From the NCBI RefSeq assembly GCF_011745365.1, contig NW_024468915.1:3326653-3390652 (forward strand): a stretch of DNA of 64,000 bases. The letters run 5' to 3'. The position numbers and the translations under genes are program-made. Below, one piece after another: positions 1 to 11,207 of this stretch. Numbering within the stretch: position 1 is the stretch's first letter; each line of letters opens with the position of its first letter. Origin of the DNA: Cryphonectria parasitica EP155. Its lineage: Eukaryota; Ascomycota; Sordariomycetes; Diaporthales; Cryphonectriaceae. Under the pieces are notes generated by a model. The model was not told the DNA's origin. It did no database searches and was given only the letters and a program-made list of their open reading frames with translations.

Positions 1-1035
1 CGTTCAAACCGTCAGACCGATCTCGAGAGTATCGCACCAGCCTCCTTGCAGAAGAGATATCGGTCGTGCAGCGAATTGTTGACACTCAAACGTCCATCTT
101 CCAGTCGCTGCTGAGCTTCACGCGGGAGACAGGCCAGGACGAGCCAGCGCGGGGAGGCTACTCTGCACCGGTGCATCACGCCGATTCACGCTACCGGACT
201 CGAGACAGGAACACTTCCGACACAGTGTACCATTACCGTGATAGCGGCCGGACGAGGATCCCCGCCTCAGAATATCGAGAGGCGCTACCTGACCGCTCAC
301 AATACGGGCCGTCATCGCGCGAGAGAACACGATCGCACTCATACGAAGGAGACGAGCCCACCATGTACTACTCCGTCCCGCCATACGTCGCGGCAAATGA
401 TCCGTCGACCGGTTTCAATCTTGCATCGACTGATCCGGGAGGCTACCGCGTCCTGCTGCTGAACGAATGCCTTCAGTTTCTGGCGGGACGCGATAGGGAT
501 TTCGCTGGTTTCCGAGGCTGGGCGTCGTTCCTCGAGAAAGTGGTGAGTTCCCTGTTTCCTACGCAATCCCTCCCCATGAAACCGCACCATTCCTTGCTAA
601 TGAACACTGCCCTTCTCGTCATCGTCACAGAATCGCAATAAGATCGACACCACCAAAGATCGGCACGACAATGCCATCTACGCCTTTACCATTGTCACCA
701 TCATCTTCCTGCCCCTCAGCGCCGTCGCGAGCATCTTCGGCATGAACACGAGCGACGTGCGCAACATGGACGGCGGACAATGGGTCTACTGGGCTGTTGC
801 CGTACCTGTGACCGCCGTGGTTATCTTCCTGGGCCTGCTCTGGACCGGCGAGCTGGGCAACATTGTGCAATGGGTGCTGTCGTTTGGCCCACGCCAGCAG
901 GGTTACCAGTCTCTGCCAGATGATATATACTATGACTATCCACCTCGACCGCCAACCCTTGCGCCCATGCCAGGCCGGCCGCGAAGGTACTCGGAAGAAA
1001 TTGTTGTTGTGCGCGAAGAAGACTATCTGAGATAG
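1..1035 (+). CDS. CorA-like divalent metal (Mg2+) transporter, 3' part, 5' end outside window
   Basis: Exons at about 3-542 and 631-1035; the 88-bp intron 543-630 begins GTGAGT and ends CACAG at a codon boundary. The frame is already open at the window edge, so the N-terminus is missing. The C-terminal exon encodes a hydrophobic segment ending in the GMN signature (SIFGMNTSD), then a second hydrophobic segment (WVYWAVAVPVTAVVIFLG) and a short tail. This two-helix end with GMN at the close of TM1 is the hallmark of the CorA family, whose pentamers pass Mg2+ across membranes. The upstream exon reads as the hydrophilic cytoplasmic part leading into TM1. In fungi such divergent CorA-like proteins often have unknown substrates, so the metal is inferred from the family. 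Confidence 0.88.
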
Positions 1036-2553
1036 CGCCATCCCTTCTGGATCCAAGGTCTACAGAGGGTAAGCCCCCAGGAGGAAGGATCAAGAATGGT
1101 AACATACTCTAGATTAACGCTGGAATAAGTAAGTGATAATTAACGCATGTCAGTAAAAATGTTGACAAGCTGTCTAATACGTTTTCGTAGTCATCTTTCT
1201 ATGCATTACTTCCATGTCGACCAGGTTGATAAATCCACCATTTGCTGCCCACGTCCTTAGTCTCCATCATTGAATCCTTCGGCACTCCAAGGTGACAATA
1301 GTTGTCGTAACAACGCGCCAATACTGTAACAGCTTCATCTACACAAAGACGATTTCCAGCTTCCAGCATTCGGCCATTGAGATGCGGAAAAGTGTAAACA
1401 CCCAGCAGTATAGCAACGAGCTGTGAGGTTCTGCAACCGCCTAGCAGTCTACTGGAATTATTGTCATGATTGGTGGGAATAATCACGGAGTCTTAAGGAG
1501 CATGGAACGATGACGCCTTAAGCAAGGTAATCTCACTCCTTGATACTTGCCTGAAGATCCACAGCAGTAGCAATTTCCTCGGCGAGCCAGTCTCGCGATT
1601 CATAATGTAATCCTAGGAGGTATAGAGCGAGCCCACGAGCGCTGGCAAGCGATATCCTTCTCAGCGTTATTTCATTATGTGAGTATTTGTCACTATTTCA
1701 TAGACTGACCATCCGTCTCTTATTGTCTTTGATGAACCCCATTTTCCAAATGATGTCACGGTGTGAATAATCTAAGGGCATGTACAAGGGAACGCATTAC
1801 ACCGCTGGATTAGCCTTTTGGAATGTCGCTGAGAAATAGGCACAGTGAGAATGGTATTGCTTGAGAACGTGTTGGGGAATTTAGATTCAAAATGATCTCA
1901 CAGACTCTGGTTCCCTTACCTGTGCTTGCCCGCAGAAATGACGCTCAGGACCTGCATTTGGACCCAGAAGCCCTCGGGCGACTGCAGCAACCCCGGTCGA
2001 TGCAACCATGCAAAGCGACACTATTGCTTTTTTGACCCTGGGAGTCCTTAACTCGGTCCGCCCAATTCTTCGAAAGCTTGCCGTGCCTGCGTAAGCTTGC
2101 GGTAGGATAAAACTGATAAAACGGCGGCGGGCGGATAATTCCGCGAGGCAAGCAGGCAGCAATCGCATAAGCGGCATCGAAGTTTATGTTTTCCCTGAAC
2201 CATCGAACGCGACCTGCCGCAATTTGGATGCGTTGCCATGCTGTATAAGGAAGGTGGCTATGCATGGAACGTCGATCCCTGCTATTGTACCGCAAACCAG
2301 GTGCTCATACGACAAAGAATGTAACCGTAAGCCGGAAAGAGGGTATTGATAAGCACAACATGGGAATTACGTCTTCGACAGGCGTGAAGATGCATGACGA
2401 TGGCACAGACCGACGGCTCGATTGCCCCTCTGGATCTGAAAATGAGGGAATTATTTGAGGGGCACGTCCGCCTCGGACGCAGCTCTAGATTGCGAAGCGG
2501 CTCACCAGCCTACTCATTCGTCTTCGTACAAACGAGCCTCGTTCAGTGGCAAG
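1036..2553. other. Intergenic region, no supported gene
   Basis: About 1.5 kb between the CorA-like gene and the carboxypeptidase gene. Short open frames exist on both strands (for example 1199-1486 minus and 1887-2177 minus), but none shows a recognisable domain, intron structure or codon bias. The last few hundred bases presumably hold the carboxypeptidase promoter; no clear TATA box is seen. Confidence 0.5.
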
Positions 2554-4727
2554 ATGGTTGGGAAGTTTTCCAGCATGATCACCTCTTTCGCCTTTGCGGC
2601 TTTGCTCCTGGCAGGCGCATCGTCGTCCTCGCGCCTCGGCCAGCGACTCGGCCAACGACAACTAGATCGGCGGTCGCAGATGATCGCTGAGAAGTATAAG
2701 GCCGTTTCTAAGAGATCCAGCAACAGCAGCAGTTCTGGCTTCCGCTTCCTCAACAACAATACCTCGCAATATCAGGTGACATCACTGCCAGAGGTGCCTT
2801 ATGATGTCGGCGAGCTGTATGCGGGTAATATTCCCATCGGTACTGGGGACGCCGACCGAACCTTGTTCTTTGTGTTCCAGCCCACCATCAGCGAACCTGT
2901 CGACGAGATCACCATCTGGCTGAACGGCGGGCCGGGCTGTTCCTCAATGGAGGGCTTCCTTCAGGAGAATGGCCTTTTCATCTGGCAGCCTGGAACCTAT
3001 GCACCGGTTGAGAATCCCTATAGCTGGGTCAATCTTACCAAGTAAGTCATTGTTGTTGTTGTTCACACCAGAACATATCATCTATTTCCTGGACATCTCA
3101 TGGATGAGTGAGTCTGAAAGGGTGGTGTACTGGAAGCGCAGAAACTACGATATAAGGGTCTCATGGCCGCTCCTGGATTTGGGTTCAAGATTGCTAACAA
3201 CTGTTGGTTTCCAAATTATAGCATGCTCTGGGTGGATCAACCTGTCGGCACAGGCTACAGCACCGGAACACCCACAGCGACATCACAAGAGGATATCGCT
3301 GCCGACTTCGTAGCCTGGTTCCTCAATTGGCAAAAGGCGTTCGGGATTACGAACTTCAAGATCTACGTCACTGGCGAGAGTTACGCTGGTCGTTATGTGC
3401 CATATGCAAGTAGACTTCCAGTTCCTTTTTTTTCTCTTCTTGTTTTTTTGCTTCTTCTTCTTCTTCTTTCTTTTTTTCTTTTGGTTTTATTTTGAATGTA
3501 TGGTGTAGAATCTTGCTCTGTTGGGAAGCCGTCGAAAGTAAGGATTCTGCGTCGCATCAAGAAGCTAACATATACGTACCAGATTTCAGCTGCTATGCTG
3601 GACCAGAACGACACGACGCACTTTGACCTCTCAGGTGCGCTCATCTACGACCCTTGTATTGGCGACTGTGGATGGGTTCAAGAAGAAGTTCCAACAGTTC
3701 CTTATGTGTTGCAGAACAGGTTAGTATTGATATATATTCTAAGCATTGTATTTCTGCCCTTGGATTTCGGTTGCCAGCACCGATTCAAGTCATCGTTCTT
3801 GTTTTGGCAGCCCTGAGCCCTGCTTCACATTAGAAACGGGGTCAACAAGCACAACTAACCTTTGTTATAACGTAGTAACTTGTTTGGTCTTAATGAGAGC
3901 TTTACCGAGACCTTGGTAGCCTCGCATGAGTCTTGTGGGTATGCGGCCTACATTGACGAATATCTCACATTCCCGACAGGAGGCATCCAGCCGCCTTCGC
4001 CATATTGGGGTGAGGGCAATTGTGATGTCTTCGACTTGGTGAATAATGCAGCGCTCGAAGTCAACCCGTGCTTCGACATCTACGAAATCAATCAAGCCTG
4101 CCCCATTTTGTGGGATGTGTTGGGCTTCCCGACCGAGCTGGAGTATGCGCCCGCCGGGTACGATTTGTATTTCAACCGGACCGATGTCAAGGAGGCTCTC
4201 CACGCGCCACTCGATATCAATTGGGCCGAGTGCGCCAACGAGGATGTCTTCGTGGACGGAGAAGACAGCTCGGCCCAGCCCAACATCTATGTCTTGCCCA
4301 AAGTCATCGAGGCGACGAATCGCGTGCTTGTCGCCAACGGCGATTACGACTTTATCCTCATGACAAATGGAACCCTTCTGAGCATCCAGAATATGACTTG
4401 GAACGGAGCCCTGGGTTTCCAGACCGAGCCAAGTACCCCAATTAATATTGAGATCCCGGACTTGGCATGGGCTGAGGTGTTTGATGAAAACTACGCTGAG
4501 GGTGTTGATGGGCCGCAGGGTACTAGTAAGTAATTGTGCAGTTGAAACGAATGATCTCTAAACTGGATGTCTGACTGACTTGGGTTATTGCAGTGGGCAT
4601 TCAGCACTATGAGCGTGGACTCTTGTGGGCCGAAACATACCAGAGCGGACACATGGAGCCTGAGTTCCAGCCGCGTGTAGCTTATAGGCACCTGGAGTGG
4701 GTCTTGAATCGCACTCAGACTCTTTGA
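2554..4727 (+). CDS. Secreted serine carboxypeptidase (peptidase family S10)
   Basis: Five exons: 2554-3041, 3222-3409, 3590-3719, 3876-4525, 4594-4727; they total 1590 nt and encode 529 residues. The chosen ATG has A at -3 and begins a signal peptide (hydrophobic [12 protein letters not shown]); a second in-frame ATG at 2575 would also give a signal peptide. S10 landmarks are in order: [10 protein letters not shown] (oxyanion region), [12 protein letters not shown], the nucleophile Ser216 in [10 protein letters not shown], Asp425 in NGDYDF and His505 in SGHMEP. Many N-glycosylation sequons are present, fitting a secreted or vacuolar enzyme that removes C-terminal residues from peptides. The second intron is the least certain: its acceptor at 3589 gives YVPYATAM, slightly shorter than usual for the family. 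Length matches fungal S10 enzymes. Confidence 0.93.
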
Positions 4728-6617
4728 AGGATGTCCGGCAATATACAACGAGAAGTTAATGGTATATATATATAACCTTCGATGTAGCTTAAATTTTAAA
4801 CCTAAATTTGGATTTTGATAACATTGTCCCCCGGAGATGATCAGCTGTTTGTGGGATTGAAGGAGCAAGCATGGCTCTCATTCCGTCTGGATCAAACCAC
4901 TTTCACTCGAGGCTGTGCAGGTATTACTTTAATCCCAAGATGTCACCTGCGAAGTACAAACATGGAATATGTGCTGCGAAACCAAGCCCCAGAAAGTATG
5001 AGATGTTATAATGAAGAAGTAGTTATCGCTTATGGAGGGGAAGCTGGAATTGTTCCGATTTTCGTCTGTCTTCATAGCTTATATGCATTACGGGAGCTCA
5101 ACGGAAATATCTCATTACATTAATCATGATTTGGCCCCTCTAATTCGTCAAAGGAATACGAAACCTTGGCAGTAACTTCAAGTTCTTACGCACATCTTGC
5201 TTCTCAGCAATTCTGTATGCTTTCTCTGGGGAAATTCTATGCTGGAGACAAAAGGTCTTAGGGGCCGACAAGTCCAGATTCTCACGACATAACCGCGCAG
5301 ACCCAAGTTTGGAAAAGGATCACTGCCATTATCGATGAGTGTTATGTCATGTGAGCTCATAACTGACCAGAACATGTTAACAGCCCCATTGACTGAGTGG
5401 GTTTTCAGGTCTCTTCTAGCAGGGCTTCACTTCGAGTTCCTTCCAATGTTGCGGATGCTGAATGGAAAGGAAGTCCGACCTTCTCTGAAGACCATAGTAG
5501 ATACCAAAGATTCTGGATGTGACATACGCGCAGACTCTATTTCGGATCTCCAGAGAAGGAAGCCAACACAGCAGAACACCCCTGAGAATACCGAAAAGCA
5601 GTGGAATGAGCATGAAAAAGCTTACTAGGCAACGCAGAAGTTTGCGAAGAGAAACGCCGTCCGGCGACTCGGAGGCATGAAAGGAGATCGAGCGCAACCA
5701 GCACAGAGAGTTATAATTGAACAAGCAGCCATATCGGCCAAGACAACACGAGCTACACTGGCACTGGAGACGGCTAAAGATGATGTTTGATTGTAAATGT
5801 TTCTTATCGCGTCCTGCTCAAGATCGAGATGCTAATCAAAGAACTTCGGCTGCTCATAGGCCAAGAGTTGTGCGTGATTGAATACAGAGTCCATCAATTT
5901 GAGTCTGCTTATCGTGGTAGTATTCTCGCCCCCATTGTATGCAAGGTCTCAGCCCTCGGCTGCCCCAGCATATCGATAGCACCTGCACGGGTGCTTAATT
6001 CATATACTATTGCTACTTGTGACAACTTGCAGCAGCTGCACACGAGTGTAACATGCAACCCCGGAATACAAAAATAGTAACCACTCACCCGCTATTCTTT
6101 TTTTAGAAAAAAAGGCTGAATTGATCTTCGCAGAAAGGCTCACATTTCAGCCTATTTGCAAGGTCACTTAGTAAGTGTGCTAATATAGTGACACCTACCA
6201 GGCCAGTACATAGTGTGCATTCCTGTGGTTTCAATGTAAAGTATCCTGAGATAGATCAATACCTCATCAACGCGCTGCAACCACACGGAACTTTAGGCCA
6301 GAACAGCTACCTTATAGTATTCTGGCCCCCATTGACAAACCTGTTTCTTGCAGATTCAAGTCACGGCTTCCTCGGGACAGAATTGCTGCGTACTTTGATA
6401 GCAGCAGCCCAGTATGGCTCTCCTCTGTTTTAAAATGATAAATGAGAAAGCTTTCCCGAGAGAAGCGACTCCAGACTTTGAAGGTTATTATATCACAGTA
6501 TAATCGAGCCAATCTTCAAAATCCTCCCTCTACACCTTATCAAAAGCCCCTTTAAGTCATTTTCATTGTTCTTGGTGCTCATCTTATACAAGCTGTCATA
6601 AGAGTCTTGACAACTCA
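4728..6617. other. Intergenic region, no supported gene
   Basis: About 1.9 kb with only short, composition-driven open frames on both strands (for example 5335-5628 plus, 5416-5724 minus). No conserved motif, RNA gene or repeat was recognised. It could contain decayed sequence, but nothing is assignable. Confidence 0.45.
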
Positions 6618-9318
6618 ATGGTTGAGACCAATATGGGACCAGCAAGCAACAATTCACATCCCTTTCCATCCCCTGACGGAACTCCGTATGAGCAAGCTCT
6701 CTCAGTGCCATGGCAATCTCATGTTTCATTGGATGAAGTACACGGGAATCATGACCCTGAAGAAAGTGGGACAAATCAAAACGAATTGTGTCCAGGGAAG
6801 ATTGCAGGTGAACTTAACGGACACGATGCACCTGGATCTGTCTGCCTATCTCACTCTCCTCGCTTTTCCACCCACGATACTACAACGGCGATGCAAGTCC
6901 GTCCAGGCACTGATTCCGCAACGTCTCCAGTTCTGGTTTCGGAGAAATTTGTCTCGAGTACCGGAGAATCTTTGGAGAAAAAGCGCTCCCTGATCGCCCC
7001 CACACTGGAGACCATCTCAACAAGCCAGACTAAGCCTGGGGCAGACGAACAAACGTACACTACTGGTCGTTGTGAATCGAAGTCTTTCAAGGAGTCCGTT
7101 GGTCTAGGCTCGCTCATCAGCCTCGTCGGAGGCTCGCTCGGCATCCTAGGTGTACTCGGTTTCATCATCTTCCTCTGGTTTGGGTACGGGCAGGCTCCTG
7201 AAGCAACAAAGGCCACATGGATCTGGCGCCAGCTCGCTATCCGCGGCTGGATGTCTCGCGCAATCACCCTCGCTGCACTTGTTCTCCAGCTCATCATCGA
7301 TACCCAGGTCGCTGTCTGCACGTCCATGATCGCAGCACTGCTGCTGGAGCGGTGCTCTGTCCGCGCTTAGATGTGGCGCGTATATCCGTCATGCGCGGCA
7401 CGGATCCCAGTGCACTGAAGCTGGCACAACTTGTCTTATCTTCCAAGAGGTGGACCGTCCTTTCTCATGTCGAGACCTGGCTGGTGATTCTTCTAGGCTT
7501 GGCAGGCCTAGCTGTCCAATTTACCTCCACCATTCTACTATCTGATCTGAGGCCGTACGTTATGACTGGAGACCTCAATTCATCAACAATTGGTAGTCTG
7601 TTCTCTTATCCGGGAACAAATTTCTCCCTCTTTCAGGGAAGCCTCATCGCCAACGCGCCCACTTATCCAGTGTTTGGCGAGGTCGCCACTGGGTACGAGG
7701 CCAGTCCAGACGCTTATGGATTTAGCGATACTGGCTTAAAACAGAGAGGACTTCTTCCACTGGTCGGGTCTCAGAACCGAACATCCGTACGCCAGTATTC
7801 GGGAAATGCCATGGTCTTGAACTCGAGGGCAGCCTGTATGCGGCCCGCATTGGTCAGTAGCCAGTACAGCACGACCGCGTACGAAGGGTCGTTTGGGGGA
7901 CTGGACGGCATGTTGAATTACAGCCAAGCAATTGCACGAGGCGCATCCCGGAGCCAACATATCTTGTCTCTCCTCCGAGGACTGCGAGCAAATACCGTTC
8001 CACTGCATTCTGTCGGCGACAACGAAGTAAGTGAAACATGTGTCCATTTGATTTATTTTACCCCCTCCAAGCGGCCAAGTGGCATTACTTGAATGCTCCA
8101 TTCGATCCCGATTTGTCACGCGGAAAGCTGACATGTGAGATTCCACAACCAAGAAATGACACGTGGGCTACCACGGCGTGTGTAGCTGGTGGTATCGGAC
8201 CTGCAGGTTTCAGAGGCCCATACGCGCCGAGCTGGAATTCTACTGACGAACCTTGGACATTAAACTCATCAGTCTGGCTAGTTAGTTCAACTAACCTGCA
8301 GACTGATCAATGGAGCTCTCTGGAATCGGAAGGTGCCTTACCTCCAGGCCAGCCTCTGGAAAACACCGAATGGCTCTCCTACGAGATACTTCCCCGGTAT
8401 TTTATCAATATCTCCATGTGTTTTACGTCCTTCAACATTGAGCACCGTCAAGTCCAGATGGTTGCCCAAGGAAGCACGCGAGAGCCGTCAGCTCACTGGT
8501 CTCTGATGTATGATGCCGGCAACACGGACGACATTCAACTTTACATCGGTGCGGACGGCGAACGCCAAGAAATATCTGACCGTCAAATCCTTGAGCTTCA
8601 GTTGCCAGACTACAGCAATAGCAACAGCACAGCGATAGGTCTGCCGCCCCCTCTGAATGACCTCCTTGAGCTGCCCACCGACGAAATACCGCCCGGCGAC
8701 CTAACTGCTGGCTCCATACAGCTGGAGATGGAATACGAGTTCAGCGGTGGCAACACGCCCAACACGACTTTCGTGGTTTGCAACTGGTGTACGAAAGACG
8801 GCCAACCGGCACACCCTGAGTACGCACTGCTGTTCACTGGCATCCTCGCCTCGTCGCCGGGAGGCGGGCGGCCTGCAGACGCGCTGGACGCATTTTTGAG
8901 CATCGGAGGCTTCAGTGCGTACAACCAATTCCTGCTTGACTCGATGGACATATCCGAGAATGTGACAATGGTTACGACCTTCGCAGCCATGACGCCCGGG
9001 CCCTGTTCATCGGTCGGCATGTGCGGTGGTTTCGTCTCAGTTATAACTCTCCTGGTAGTATACTTGGCGCTCGTTGGAATTATTGTGGCTATTTTCATTG
9101 GGAATACGCGATTATCGAGGTGTGGAAATGTTTGGAACACCATCTCGCAGCTTGTGGCCTTCGAGGAGCTGGGTCAGATACTGGACCTGGGAAATGATGC
9201 TGGGGACAAGTCTATCGCCAGGGCCGTGCAGAATGCTAAACCAAGCCGAGATATACTCGTTAAGCTGGGTAGGAATAGCCAGAGCGGTAAGATAGGTATT
9301 GTGAGGTGTGAAGGTTAA
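6618..9318 (+). CDS. Large fungal multi-membrane-segment protein of unknown function, with an apparent frameshift
   Basis: Exon 1 is 6618-8026 and exon 2 is 8080-9318, with a 53-bp intron 8027-8079 (GTAAGT...AAG). The product would be about 880 residues. It has a hydrophilic Ser/Thr-rich N-terminus (about 150 residues), hydrophobic segments around 7105-7190, 7255-7345 and 7480-7545, a long extracellular-looking region with many NxS/T sequons and cysteines, and a final membrane helix at about 9020-9105 before a short tail. This layout resembles a family of uncharacterised fungal membrane proteins; the motif around 7300-7400 (TSMIAALLLE ... LDVARISVMR) is typical of it. The reading frame breaks at about 7359-7363: upstream residues are in one frame (stop at 7368-7370) while the conserved continuation is in another, as if one C were missing. 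Both sides are otherwise open, so this is either a recent null mutation or an assembly error. I do not know the function. Confidence 0.7.
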
Positions 9319-11207
9319 GGAGAAAAGGAGACGTTTCGATAAAAACGAAAGGACATACATAATTAGTTCAGCACATAGAATACTGTTGAAATTTCAAAGG
9401 ATGTAACAAGGCGGAGCCTGTTAGTCAGCGGATTCGCCGTTTCTATACGGATTCATCAGGAAAGTTTAAGCGCATACTAATGAGTTGACTAAAAAGGCTG
9501 TGCAACATATGCAGGATGTAGCAGTACTATAAGTATAAGTGGAGTTACAGAGCTCGTACTTATTGTATTCTGTGCCTTGGATTTCGGTAACCCTCGTCAT
9601 CTAGTCTCATTCAGCCTGGCCGATATAATTTACATCCTATATGTATCTTTACTTCAGCCCCGTTTTGCAGCTTTCTTCGTCAGTGATACTCAATAGAGTG
9701 TTCAAGACGTCTCGGAGGCTACTAGATGCATCCACTATATTTCCCATTGATAGTTTATAACGACCTCGCCGCATATGATAATAGCGGTGGCTGGTGCACC
9801 TTTCGTAGGAGATACTGTTCTAGGCCACGGAACAGCAGCATGCGAAAGAATACGGCAGACAGATATAGTAAGATATGAGGAAGATATGATTTAAAGCTGT
9901 CTGTCTTTTGGCTTCTTTTCTAGGCCTCATTGAAGAACAGAATACTGACCCAAATAAAGCTTTCCGCTAATGGACCAGGCTTGAATGATTAAACGGAGAA
10001 TTGAATATTGAGAACTTTTCTTCTGCATTATATTCCTCCCTAGTCACTGCAATCGACCTGCCATAATGATAGCAAAAGCTCCTGTCAGATAGTACAAGCT
10101 GAGACTCATTTCTTAGACATTCATCACAACCCCTCCTCACCTCCCACATAGCCTCGATTACCACCGACGCCCTTTTTCCAATTCGGTATTAGTATAGTGG
10201 TACAGCATATTCTCAGCTCCTCAGCACTAGTCTTTGACGTATAAATACCAGCGCGCGCTTTTTTACGAATACGAAGAAACTGCTAGATTTTCTCCTTCAT
10301 TTTGTTTCCTTTCTTGCTTCACTCGTAGTTGCATGAATTGAAATGGTTCGACTTGGTGATCCATGAGTACCCGATCGTCAGTGAATCTCAACATCAGACC
10401 CAATCATCATATGCTAATAAATTCCTCAATTTAGCTTTCACCGTTGCTCAGTTACCTTGATTATGGTAATGGTCTCCAGCCGGAGAAGTCAAGGTGTCAG
10501 ATTATGGAAATCCAGTTCAAGTGCCCTACTTTACCACTCGGTCTCTCTAAAACCAGCGGAGAATTAGGTACAAAGCTTGCAGGTCCTCAGCGATTACAGC
10601 AACTCGTCAAAACTACAAGGGTGAGACTGGACGATGATGGGAGGCAATGGGGCGAAACTGAGTCCGAAATAAGCCTTTTGCCATGAAGCGCTCCTGAAGC
10701 CAGGTGACTGGAGAGTGTAACATGGAAGAATCTCAAAACTTCTATCAACCTTAGTAAACTAAGCTCGGATCTATCAAAATTGTGCTCAAGATGCTATTAA
10801 GTAAATATAAGTATACCATGCTAGCTACCACGATACCGTGTAAGTTTCTATTTTTCTTTCGATCCGCAATCAAATTTATTTTGATTTTTTGTTACTGGAC
10901 CACATGGTATTATTTTATGATAGGTTGATGCATTCCTCCTCCTGCTCTTCCCCGCTAATGCGTATGTGTCATCTTCGGGTTAAGGGTTTATCTGATTCTG
11001 AGTTCTGAGTAATCACGCCCACTTTAAGCTAGCAGAACATTGAACATCACCTGATTGACGGGCATTTGCTCCGACGATTGCTCCGAAGATAATCTGCGTC
11101 GAGTCCGTAGCCAAATTTGCAACACAAGGCACAGATATCCCGGCAGGACATCATTCTTCCTGCCGATCAGATGCATTCGAGAGCAAAAGGGGGACATCTC
11201 GACGAAG
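9319..11207. other. Intergenic region, promoter-like elements only
   Basis: About 1.9 kb without a supported gene. It is AT-rich with short open frames on both strands. A TATA-like element and a following CT-rich tract lie near 10240-10325 (listed separately). Confidence 0.45.
10240..10325 (+). promoter_or_regulatory. Possible core promoter: TATA-like box and CT-rich tract
   Basis: TATAAATA at 10240-10247 is followed about 50 bases later by a pyrimidine-rich stretch (TCTCCTTCATTTTG and onward), a typical fungal core-promoter layout. No convincing gene starts immediately downstream; the next ATG opens only a seven-codon frame. It may drive a long leader for the Zn2Cys6 gene at 11208, or belong to a lost gene. 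Confidence 0.3.

Noticed and set aside
1199..1486. 95-codon minus-strand frame between the first two genes
   Set aside because: No recognisable motif, promoter or homology-like pattern; the length is compatible with chance.
5416..5724. Hydrophobic minus-strand frame in the 4.7-6.6 kb gap
   Set aside because: It overlaps an equally long plus-strand frame, with no start context or domain; probably chance.
7340..7375. Programmed frameshift in the membrane protein gene
   Set aside because: There is no slippery heptamer or following structure that I can see; a one-base loss or sequence error is simpler.
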